Positions 34,877 to 44,600 of a DNA stretch of 64,000 bases are shown here, piece by piece (within the stretch, counting starts at the first letter, position 1; each line of letters opens with the position of its first letter). The notes beneath the pieces are model-generated. The model saw nothing but the letters and a program-made list of their open reading frames with translations, had not been told where the DNA came from and searched no databases. A program made the translations under genes and the position numbers. Source of the stretch: Thecamonas trahens ATCC 50062 (lineage: Eukaryota; Apusozoa; Apusomonadida; Apusomonadidae); assembly GCF_000142905.1 (NCBI RefSeq), contig NW_013657665.1, positions 200,164 to 264,163 of the forward strand, written 5' to 3'.

Positions 34877-36693
34877 ATGTCGTCAACCATGTCGTCGTCA
34901 TCCTCCTCGTCCTCGTCCTCGTCCTCGCCATCGTCGTACTCGTCCTCGCCGGTGGTTGAGCCGTCTTACACGGAACAACAGGAAAAGGTCCGGCGTAGGA
35001 AGACTGTGAAGAAGACAAAGAAGAAGAAGACGACAAAGGTCAAGTCCAAGTCGGGCAAGGGCAAGTCGGGCAAGAGCAAGTCGGGCAAGAGCAAGTCGGG
35101 CAAGGGCAAGTCGCTCAAGCGCGTTTACCACTCGTCGGGTGGCTTCTCGTACGAGTACCAGACCGATACCCGCTCCGGTGATGCGTCGTCGTCGGCTTCG
35201 GCCGCAGACTCGGCCGACGTGGCCGAGCTCCGTGCGCGGATGCGTGCTCTGGAGGACCAGCTCGCAGAGGCCACCATGGGCCACGGAACCCAGGCTGATC
35301 GCGTGGAGAAGGACATTTCGCAGCTGCAGGCGCTCATTGCCGCCAAGACCCGCGACGGTGGCATCAATGGCTCGGACGGCCTCCCGCCCGTCAAGCGCAA
35401 GCGCCGCATTGTGCGTCATGCCTCGGGCTCGTCGTCCGGCTCGCTCTACGAGCTGATCAAGCTCCGCAAGCCGCCGACCTACTCGTACTCGTACTCCCCA
35501 GCCCATTCCTCGTCGTTCCGCGCTGACCCTCGGTTCTCGTCGTCGGACACAGGCGCATCATCTGCCTCGGACCGCCGCTACCGCAACGACTTTGCCGAGT
35601 TTGACGCCGACAAGGTCGGCCTCAACTATCGCTCCGACTTTGCCGGCTTTGACGACGACAAGCTGGATCCCAACTACCATGGCGACTTTGCCGACTTTGC
35701 CGCAGACAAGGCCGGTGCCAACTACCGCACTGACTTTGCAGACTTTGACGCCGACAAGGCCGGGCCCACAAACTACAACTCCGACTTTGCCGTCTTTGCG
35801 AAAAGCTGGAAGAAGAGGTCCTCGACCACGCCGGTGCTCCGCCACCGTCAGACTCGGAGGAGGACATTGTCTGGAACAAATACGCCAAGGACTACGTCAA
35901 GTACGTTCCGCGCCGCAAGAAGTACCGTGTCCGCAAGCGCCCCAAGGTTTACTCGTACTCGGCCAGCCGCTCGTCGTCGTCGTCGTCCTCCTCCTCCTCC
36001 TCCTCCTCCTCGTACTCGTACTCGTCGTCCAACTCAGAGCTCGAGCGTCAGTTCCGCAAGCTCGCCAAGAAGTTCGACGCCCTCAACCACCAGCTCGCCT
36101 ACGCCCTCGATGACCGCGACCGCCGCGTCGACGCCTACGAGGAGGACATTGCCGCTCTTGAGGCCCAGCTCCGCCAGATGCAGCTGCAGGCCCAGATGCT
36201 CGCCATGGAGCCGACCTACTCGTACTCGTACACTTACGAAACGTACTCGTACACCTACTCGGACTACGAGGCCCTGCCGCGCCGCGGCCGTCGTCGTATG
36301 CGCGTTGTCGCAGCCCCGTCTTACGATCGCCGTCGCCGCCGCGACATGGCCGTTGTCCTCCGCGGCGACCTCTCCGAGCGTTCCTTCGCCTCCACCTCGC
36401 GCCGCTCAGCAAAGGCCGTTCCCGACGACCTCGATGCTCGCCTCGCCGCCCTCCAGGCCAAGTTTGGCGCCATCGAGAAGAAGATCGCAGAGACAGACGC
36501 CGAGTACCGTGAGCAGGCCGACTACTTTGACCACCGCCTCAAGGAGGCCGACTCGCGGGCCGAAAAGGTCGAGAAGCTCGCCCACGGCTCGTCTGCAAAG
36601 TCGTCCAAGGCCAAGGCCAAGGGCAAGGCCAAAAAGGGCAAGGCCAAGAAGAGCAAGACCAAGAAGGGCAAGACCAAGAAGAGCAAGAAGTAA
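34877..36693 (+). CDS. Lys-rich coiled-coil protein with five YxxDFAxF octads, unknown function
   Basis: Reads as one gene of 605 residues if one A is restored at 35801-35804 (AAAA to AAAAA), moving the frame from AAA-AGC to AAA-AAG; downstream codons are then coiled-coil and GC3-rich to the stop. Order: poly-Ser N-terminus; Lys/Ser repeat (GKSKS type, about 38-80); short coiled coil (about 115-155); Tyr/Ser stretch; five octads Y-x-x-D-F-A-x-F at about 235-307; a basic Tyr/Lys region and poly-Ser; a longer coiled coil (about 390-440); a Tyr-Ser alternating stretch; a third coiled coil (about 515-565); Lys/Ala/Thr tail. No membrane segment. The composition suggests a filament- or microtubule-associated protein, but this is inference. 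The octad matches the core repeat of the giant gene that diverges from it. ATG 34877 is the first Met after low-complexity upstream codons; the exact start is uncertain. Confidence 0.7.
35579..35797 (+). repeat. Five tandem YxxDFAxF octads
   Basis: YRNDFAEF, YRSDFAGF, YHGDFADF, YRTDFADF and YNSDFAVF, spaced 16-17 residues apart with linkers of the type DADKAGPN. Confidence 0.95.
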
Positions 36694-36747
36694 CATGTTA
36701 TCCACGCTCACGCTCCATACTACAGTACTATTATAGCAACATGGCTG

Positions 36748-39700
36748 TCAGCTCTGCACTTTGGACGCCGTCGCAGACTTGGGTGGCTTGTACGCCGACG
36801 GCAGAAGGAGCGCCTGGAACCGGTTGAACGCGTACGCCCGTTTGCCGGCGTTGAGCTCAGCATTCATCCGACGCACGCCATAACAACGCATCACAGCCGC
36901 AGTTGCACGGACCTCGTTGGCACCGTACTGCGACGCCAGGATCCGCGCATGCTCAAGCGTCGATGACATCGACGTCCGGTCTTTGGCCGACTTGCACGAG
37001 GTCACCCGCCCACCGCCGAGCATCCGCACGACATCCGCCACTCGCTGCAGAAGTGCGGACGACTTGGAAGACTTGCCGAGCTTCACCGTCCGGTGGATGG
37101 TCGCCAGCAGCGAGTAGATCTTGGTCGCCGGCGTCCCGTAGTCGTAGTTTGGGAACGCGCCACGCTGCAAGAGTACCGTCTTGCGAAAGTATCGCTGCAG
37201 CTTTCGCAGGTTGTGCTCGTTGATGTCCTGCTGCTGCTGTGCTCCGCCAAGCAAGTTGGACATGGTCTGCATCTCGTTGATGCCCTGCGAGAAGAGAACC
37301 GGCACAACCCGAATGACGTCGCCGGCCATGACTCGCGCTGGCAGCGTCACAAGCTGCGGATCGTACACCGCAAGGAGCGAGACGACCAGCCCGCCGCTGG
37401 CCTCATCTTCTTCGATTTGCACCGAGTCAGGGAGCAGGCCCACAAGGTCAGTCATCGCATCCGGTGCCTGCGCCAGCGTCGACGGCGCAGCCTGGAACCG
37501 CTCGTCGCGTTCGTCTACAATCTTGGTCTGGGTCGTGTCAAGGAAGAGCTGGTCCGGGAGCTGTGTCAGCGGTGCGGGCGGTGCGTACGCCGCTTGTGCC
37601 TTTGCCGCCACTCGTGCCTGCCGCCGCTGCCGCCGCCGAAGCGACTTGACGTCAACCACTACGGGCTCAGCCGACTCGGTCGCCCCGCGCCCACGTGCCA
37701 GCAGCTCTGATCCTGGCGGTGGCGTCCGCCGCAAACCTCGGGGAGACTTCATCGCAGGTGACCGGCTTCGCAGACTGGACGCGCCCAGCTCCTGCCCGCT
37801 AGCTGGGTGCTCGCTGCTGTCGGCTGGGGCACTCTTGTCGCTGCGGAGCCGGTTCATGACCATCGCACGTGCGCTGTGGTGGACCATCGCCTCGATATAC
37901 TCTTCCAGCGAGGCCGACAAGCTATATGCTTCGTTCTCCACCACCGACGCCCGATCCTCCGCCTCGCTCGACGAGCCAAACGCCGAAGCCAATGTCGCCA
38001 TCAGCTCGACCCGCCGCTCCAGAGTCAGTTCGTCGTGCCACGGCAGCTCTGACGAGTCGCCATCCGACGACGCAGACCCATCCGAGGCCTCCGCCACCAA
38101 AATTGACGGCCCATCGCCGCCATCGCACTCGTCGCTCCCCGACCGCGGCGTGTCCGAGGCTGAAAGCTCGGCCAGGTCGTCCGAGTCGGACGCCAGCAGC
38201 GTCGAGAGCAAGTTCGCGTCAGCATCGTCGTCGCTGTCGTCGTCGCCGTACATTGCGTCTGATGCCGTGCGCTTCCGCTCGGTTGCAAGATGCGACACTT
38301 GTGGGTCTGTGGCAAAGATCGAGAGGTCGCACGCCGCGAGCGACGCCGCAACCTCTGCCCGCACGCTTTCGGCGTCATCGTCGTCGCCCACCACGCCGGA
38401 CCCGACGTCGGCGGCAGAGCCGGGTACCACCGCCCCGGGCCGCGCCACAGGCACAATCCGGAACGAGACTGTAGCCAACCGCTCCACCACCGCAGCCATG
38501 TCCGAGAGCATGACCGACTCTTTGCCCGACGTCGAGAGCAGCGACTCAAACTGGACCAAGTACCCATGCTCAGCCATGATGTCCAGCAGCGTCGCCTCGT
38601 CCGGCCCAAGTGGCGAGACGTCGGCGCGGAGTGCGGCGTTGACCGACTCGGCAAAGACAGTGACGAGCGCACTGACCGCCTGAGCAAATGCGGCCTCGGT
38701 CCGCAGCCGCGCCCGCCACGCCATCTTCTCCACCTTGAGCGCAGCCTTGTCCGACGAGACGTTGAGCGCCTCGGCCGCAGCCTTTTCGCGCAGCTCGAGA
38801 ATGCCTGCATTCTTGCCGTAACCGTAGACATGAGCGGCAGGCGCGCCACAGGTGACCATGGAAAATCGCGCCAACGGGCTGCCTCGCACCTTGACCATCA
38901 TCTCCATCACTTGCATGTTTGTCGCCACAAACCGCAGTGCCGGATCAGACTTGGTTGTCGACGGCTTGAACGCCACCTCGGTGTCAGCGTTGCTCACTTT
39001 GAGGCACGGCGCCAGAACCGACTCGAGGTACGTCACGTGGTTGTCGACTCGGTTGACGTCGGCCTGGTCAAGCTCACGCGGCGGGCCAGCCTCGACTGCG
39101 CCCACCAGCTGCGTCTCTACTAGCGCCAGCAGCTGCCGTGCTTCATCCACGTGTCGCGCAGCATACACGCCCAGCAGCGCCTTGGGCACCGAGAAGGCAA
39201 ACGGCGACGGGAGCAGCGTCTCGCTGACAAGCACAGGCTCATCCGCCTCGCTCTCAAACACGTACGACTGTGCCACCGTGGCCTTGGATGACGGCACCCG
39301 CCCGAGCTGGACCACAGCCAGTCGTGCAAAGCAGAACGGGCGCCCGCGCGTCGCCCCACCGACGTCAAGCCGGATAGAAAGCGCGCCCGTCTTGAGAAGA
39401 TTGGAGACCGAGACCGCCCCCGTCGCCACCCGCTCGCCACCCATCATCGGCTCGAGCACCTTGTCCTCACTCCCGCAGCAAACCGAGACAAGCGTCTTGC
39501 CCATCGATGTCTCTGCCAGAGGCAAATCGATGTAGAGACTGACCTCAAACTTGCCTGACGCCGCAAGCGCATCCCAAGTCCGAAGCTCGGTCTGCGCAAA
39601 GACCTGTCCGGCCGCCGCCGCCGTCGACGGCAAGCAGCTCGAGCCGCCGCCGCTGATAGCTGGACTCAGCCCAGCCACCTGCCGATCGCTGCTCCCGTGC

Positions 39701-40596
39701 CTCAGCGGCGATGGGGAGACAAGCGATGGGTCAATTGATGGGCGGCGCGACGATTTCTTGCTCTTGTCCTTGCTCTTGCTCTTCTTCTTTCCCTTACTGC
39801 TTCCATTGCCAGCCACTTGGCCATCGGTTCCACTTGCTAACAGCGCCTCGGGATTGGTGACGATCTCCACAAAAGCGCCGTCGCGGCGCTTGCCCGGCAC
39901 CAAGCCCGGATCGAGCCCCTTCAGCTCGACCACAAGCCAGACCCGGATTGAGCCCGACACAAACGCCGGTGGGACCGACGGCAGCGTCTCTCCGCGTAGC
40001 CGAGCCAGCCGTTCGCTCCACCGGTCGAGCAAGTGCTGCGTATCCGCCATCCAGCACGCGAGGCATCCGACCTGCTGGTCCTCGGCTGCCTGCGCCACGG
40101 CGGCGATCGACTCGGTCGTCACAAAGCTCTTCCGCCTCGCTACCTTGACATGCAGCGCGGCACCATCGACCCATGTGCGCTTTCTCTCCACCCGCAGTCC
40201 CGGCGAGCCCAGATGCGGCGAGCCCGGATGCGGCGCATCACCTCCACCCCAGGTGTCATCGCCGGCCATTCCAGACGCAGCAGCAGAGGCAGGCGAAACA
40301 GCGGCCACCGAGACGAGGCTAGACGACCCACTCTGCGAACACACATCAAGAGAATGTGTTGGGGATTCTCCAGCCGTAGATGTTGTCGTTGCGGCCATTG
40401 CACGAGGAGCCAAAGTAGAAGACGAGGTAGACGTCCCAATTGGCGCCGAGTTGCGAAGGGGGAAGGCAAGACAGGGTGCACAGAAGACTCGGAGGCATGA
40501 GACACAGACTCGCTTCTTGCGCACACGAGCCGAACAAGACGTGCATGTTCTTGCTAATGACGGCATGTGGTCACAATGTGCTGCTGGTGACGACAT
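36748..40596 (-). CDS. INPP4-type phosphoinositide 4-phosphatase with N-terminal FYVE-like cysteines
   Basis: A 1,282-residue protein. The C-terminal 300 residues match INPP4A/B, which remove the 4-phosphate of PtdIns(3,4)P2: VLFSQGINEMQT near 1090, the dual-specificity CX5R loop CKSAKDRT (C1201 to R1207), and the closing AGKRAYAFNRFQ. The middle has the family's GAPAAHVYGYGKNAGIL segment, and about residues 205-420 look like a C2 domain. The region from about 770 to 1000 is acidic, Ser/Asp-rich and probably disordered. New relative to animal INPP4 is the N-terminus: C18-x2-C21-x9-C31-x2-C34-x4-C39-x2-C42 with basic RKKR just before C31, and a lone C178-x2-C181. ATG 40596 follows a CA-rich leader. 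The gene ends 54 bp from the convergent coiled-coil gene. Confidence 0.85.
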   Translation of the reverse strand: MSSPAAHCDHMPSLARTCTSCSARVRKKRVCVSCLRVFCAPCLAFPLRNSAPIGTSTSSSTLAPRAMAATTTSTAGESPTHSLDVCSQSGSSSLVSVAAVSPASAAASGMAGDDTWGGGDAPHPGSPHLGSPGLRVERKRTWVDGAALHVKVARRKSFVTTESIAAVAQAAEDQQVGCLACWMADTQHLLDRWSERLARLRGETLPSVPPAFVSGSIRVWLVVELKGLDPGLVPGKRRDGAFVEIVTNPEALLASGTDGQVAGNGSSKGKKKSKSKDKSKKSSRRPSIDPSLVSPSPLRHGSSDRQVAGLSPAISGGGSSCLPSTAAAAGQVFAQTELRTWDALAASGKFEVSLYIDLPLAETSMGKTLVSVCCGSEDKVLEPMMGGERVATGAVSVSNLLKTGALSIRLDVGGATRGRPFCFARLAVVQLGRVPSSKATVAQSYVFESEADEPVLVSETLLPSPFAFSVPKALLGVYAARHVDEARQLLALVETQLVGAVEAGPPRELDQADVNRVDNHVTYLESVLAPCLKVSNADTEVAFKPSTTKSDPALRFVATNMQVMEMMVKVRGSPLARFSMVTCGAPAAHVYGYGKNAGILELREKAAAEALNVSSDKAALKVEKMAWRARLRTEAAFAQAVSALVTVFAESVNAALRADVSPLGPDEATLLDIMAEHGYLVQFESLLSTSGKESVMLSDMAAVVERLATVSFRIVPVARPGAVVPGSAADVGSGVVGDDDDAESVRAEVAASLAACDLSIFATDPQVSHLATERKRTASDAMYGDDDSDDDADANLLSTLLASDSDDLAELSASDTPRSGSDECDGGDGPSILVAEASDGSASSDGDSSELPWHDELTLERRVELMATLASAFGSSSEAEDRASVVENEAYSLSASLEEYIEAMVHHSARAMVMNRLRSDKSAPADSSEHPASGQELGASSLRSRSPAMKSPRGLRRTPPPGSELLARGRGATESAEPVVVDVKSLRRRQRRQARVAAKAQAAYAPPAPLTQLPDQLFLDTTQTKIVDERDERFQAAPSTLAQAPDAMTDLVGLLPDSVQIEEDEASGGLVVSLLAVYDPQLVTLPARVMAGDVIRVVPVLFSQGINEMQTMSNLLGGAQQQQDINEHNLRKLQRYFRKTVLLQRGAFPNYDYGTPATKIYSLLATIHRTVKLGKSSKSSALLQRVADVVRMLGGGRVTSCKSAKDRTSMSSTLEHARILASQYGANEVRATAAVMRCYGVRRMNAELNAGKRAYAFNRFQALLLPSAYKPPKSATASKVQS

Positions 40597-41118
40597 GCCT
40601 TGTGTGTGAGGGAAAGGAGGGGGGGGGGTGCGGGGTCGGATGTGCGTGAGGTGTTGCTTTTGAGGCGAGCCCGATGCCCACAGAGTCGCGGATACTCACG
40701 GCCGACTCTGATGGCATCGACGCAGTCGAGTCTGGAGGAAGGAAAATCTAGTCATCCAGCATTGAAAGACGATCTACGACGCCGACGACGACGAGCACCC
40801 TTTGAGTGCCCGATTGTTACCTACGTACACGTGAACGCGGACGTTATGGGAAGAGGAGGTCTCCTTTGACCCAGAATTTAAGATCTTGGATTTGGTGACA
40901 TAGTAAACACCAGGCGGCTTTCTGGCCAAGGCTATCTGGTCCTTGGATGAGCAATGCTTGGCAAGGTTGTCGGCATTAGCCAAGTATGCTCACGAGTGCC
41001 CCGATTGCCGATTTGGGTGATCTGCCATGATCCCTTGGATCCCACAGGCTTGTTGGGCAGACAAGTCGTCCTCCCTGCGATCTCATTCTACTCTTCCCAC
41101 TCTTAACTAAAGCACAGC
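40597..41118. promoter_or_regulatory. Divergent intergenic region
   Basis: 522 bp between two start codons facing away from each other. A CA-rich leader precedes the INPP4-like ATG and a CT-rich leader precedes the ATG at 41119. A run of nine G sits near 40620. Nothing else is recognised. Confidence 0.4.
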
Positions 41119-41649
41119 ATGCGATCGAAGAGATCTGACTCCCACGTTTACATACTGTCGCCGTTTGTAGTCCCCGCGGCGGGGCCGTCGACGAGCATCA
41201 GCATCGTCTCGCGCCGCGCCACCGCCGCCACTGCCATGGGCGAGTTTGAGGCCGAGTCCAAGAAGCCGGACGGCTCCATCTTGGTCAAGAAGTCGCTCGC
41301 GTTGCGTTCCGATCACCGCCGCACCCGGCGCCGCAACATGGTGCAGGCCGGGGCCGTCCACGCACTCGTCCATGAGCACGCTCTCGCGGGCGTGTTCGGC
41401 GGCGCGCGTGCTGCGCGGCGGGGCGAGTTCACGGCGGCGCGCCTCTTCGGCGAGCCGTGCTCGCTCATGTTCGACGCCGAGTCGTCACTGACGTTCTTGG
41501 ACTACGCGTCGGCCGTCGAGCTCGCAGACCTCCAAGCCGCGCTCGCCGACGGTACGCTCATGTGCGCGGCGCCGACGCTGGAAGTCAAGCACCATCGAGT
41601 TGTTCACTTTGAGACGCGCGACGGCGCGTCCGAACGACCGTACCGCTAA
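41119..41649 (+). CDS. Small hypothetical protein (176 residues)
   Basis: No family recognised. The frame has the strong GC3 bias of real genes here and starts right after a CT-rich, G-poor leader like others in the window, which supports it being expressed. The N-terminal 40 residues are basic and Ser/Thr-rich. A basic Arg-rich patch (RRTRRR) lies near residue 70, followed by an Ala/Val/Leu-rich helical stretch and an acidic region with SLTFLDYASAVELADLQAAL. There is no signal peptide or membrane segment. Its stop codon is only 3 bp from that of the convergent giant surface gene. Confidence 0.5.
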   Translation: MRSKRSDSHVYILSPFVVPAAGPSTSISIVSRRATAATAMGEFEAESKKPDGSILVKKSLALRSDHRRTRRRNMVQAGAVHALVHEHALAGVFGGARAARRGEFTAARLFGEPCSLMFDAESSLTFLDYASAVELADLQAALADGTLMCAAPTLEVKHHRVVHFETRDGASERPYR

Positions 41650-41652
41650 GGG

Positions 41653-44600
41653 TTACATGCTTTCACTCTCGGTGGCCACATCTGACAGCCCCAAATACGC
41701 ATCATTACGCATTGCCACCGCGGACGACGATCCCGAGCTCGATCCCGAGCCAGAGTCCGAGCCGCCATCCGTGCCTGCACCACTGCTGGCCTTGGCGTCG
41801 GAGCTCGACCCAGAGCGCACGCTTTTGCTCGAGCTCAGACTCAAGCTTGACGATCCCAGGCTTGAGGCATCCAGTTCGCGACGGGTAGCCTTTGTCGTCC
41901 CGGGCGGCGCGAGGTAGCGCGCAAAGAAGAGCGACTTGGGCACGACACCGTGCCTGTCGACAAAGCGGAAGAGCGCTTTCTGGTTGACGGCCACCCAGTC
42001 CGGGAATTTGAGGTTGGGCTGAGCGTCGAGATAGCGTATGACCTTGAGCAGACCCTTGCGGTCGACAACAAGCTCGGCAGGCCTCGCGAGTCGTCGTGCG
42101 TCGGCCGACGCCGAGCCAGAGCCCGACATCTCGGGCCCGTCGACATAATCTGCCGGCGGTGGCTTGCCGAGCGAGCGCACGATCTTGGCCTCGAAAGCCT
42201 CGACCTCAGCCTGTGGCATCTCGGTCGTAGCTGCCCGCTTGTAGAGCTCAACGAGCGCGGTATCGCGCATGTTCTCATACGTCCGCGCGTCCTTGTACAC
42301 CTGGTGGTTTGCTCGCGACTCCTTTGTCGCAGCCTCGAGGAACGCATCGTCGACAGCGTGCCGGAACGCGGTGGCGTCGAGCCCGGCGAGGGCCGTCTCG
42401 TACGCCGACGAGTCGGACCAGTCGAGGTCCGGCACAAAGTTGGCGTCGAGCTCGAGTCTCGAGTCAAGCTGCAGGATCTTGCGCAGCCACATGGGGAGCT
42501 TCTTGCGGAGCGACTTGAGCACTTCGCGGACCGCCACCACAATCATGATGCTCACCACACCGATGAGGAGGACTACGAGAAAGACGGTCAGCGCGGTTGT
42601 CCACGGTGACGAGACGGCCTCGGCAGACGAACCGCCGAGCTTGTCGACGTAGTAAAACTGTGAGGCCATGAGGACCACAAAGGTCGTCGCCAGCGAGAGT
42701 AGTTCCAGCCGGGTGAGGATGGCGAATACAAATGGGTTCGACCGGATGTGCACAAAGACGGAGACAGCAATGACCCAGATGCCAGCGTAGACCTGCGCCA
42801 CAGGATTTGTCTGCAGCAGGACCTTGATGCAGATGATCGCCGTCTTGCGCACAAGAATGACCATTTCCCAGTAGTACCGCCGCGAGGTAAAGCCAAGGAT
42901 GAGGAACGCGTACTTCTCCTTGACGCTGGCGGTGTGCAGCGCACCACGGTTGCGATAGAGGAGCACAAAGCCGGCAAGCGGAAGGCCCACGCAATAGCCC
43001 ACCAGAAATACACCGGCCGCCGTCGCCCACGCCACCTGCCGCGCCTGCCCACACTCGACTGTCATGTCCGCCACCAGGTACCGCTTGCCGTTAAACGCGA
43101 CACACGGGAAGGCCTCGAGCACAGTCGACGTGATCGAGGCGTGCGAAAAGAAGGCGAGAACGAGGACTGCCATCCGGTATCGCAGCACAAAGTGGTGGAG
43201 TGCCTTGGCCTTGAACCGCGCCGCGTCGATCGCCCGTCGAAGGCCGTACTCGAGCGCCACAACAACAAGCGGAATGCCGGCCACAAAGACGGGCATGAGC
43301 ATCGCAGCCAGCAGCGTGTCGTAGAACGAGAGCGAGAACAGGCACTGGATCGAAAAGAACCGCGTCGAGACCCCGTTCGACGAGTTGGAAATGCCAAACA
43401 GCATTTTGAGCGTCGACGGCCAGCGGGTCTTGAAGTCGCCCAAAAACGCGATCGATTGCAGGAAGTTGATCAGGATCTTGAGCACCGCAGACGCCGCCGA
43501 GTGCTTCTCCTTCTCGTGCGCATGGAGCGCCGACCGGATGAGGACTAGCACCACCGTGACCGCTGCAAGCGCGATAAAGACAAGCACGGCCACAGACTCG
43601 CCCCGCGGCGGACAGAGCGTGCAGATTTCTCCAAACTTGGCGTACCCGTCTCGACACACGTCGCAAATCGGGCCGGTGTACTCGGGTGCGCATGCGGTCG
43701 TTCCGCCGCCGGCGCACGCAGACGGCACCGAGCACTCGTACAGCAGGTCGTTGGCCGATGCGCTCGCCCTCCAGAATCCGGCCGCCGGCTCGATGTTGCC
43801 GTCGCGGCACACGCCGCCGGCCACGCACGGGAGGCAGCAACCGGGGCACTCTGTCGAGTTGTAGTTGGGCATGTACCATCCATCCTTGCAAAAGCAAGCC
43901 TCCCGAGTCACCGAGCCTGTTGTGTTGGTCGCAAAGTTCGGCCCACATGGCAGGCACGCAGCATTGCTCGGTTCGGCCTTGTACTCGTTGACTTCGCACG
44001 CCACACACGAGCCCGACGTCGGCGATGGCGTGTAGCCAGGCAGACACTCGCACTCGACGCCTGACGCCGTCGCCACCGCAAACTGGTCGCTCGTCCCACA
44101 CTCCTCCACAACAATCGCGCCAGGCAGAGCCAGCGGCGTCACCCCGCTGACGCCTGGCGCTTCAAACGAGATGGCGTAGCTCGCTCCGCGCACGCCCGAA
44201 AATGCAAGGTTGTCAAACGAGACCAGCCCGCGCGCAGACGTCGCCTCCACACCCACCACCGACACCGGTGGGTCGCCCAGCGCCCGCGCAGGACTTGCGA
44301 CTTCGGTGATGACTGCCCGCACCACCACGCCTGTTCCCAACGCATTCTCCACCCGCACGCCAAACGCGTCGACAATCTCCAGGACAGGAGTAGGCTCCAT
44401 CGTGCCCGAGTTGCGCCACACTCCTCCGGGTGCCGAGACCAGCGCGAGGCCCGACGGCGTCGAAAAGTACGTAAAGCTGATTGCTGCAGAGTAGTTGCCG
44501 CCGCGGTTCGTCACAGACAGCCGCGTTCCGCCCGAGACCGGGAACGCCGGCGCGTCAAAGTTGATGACCGCGTTGCCAATGAGCGTCAGTGCCGACCGCG

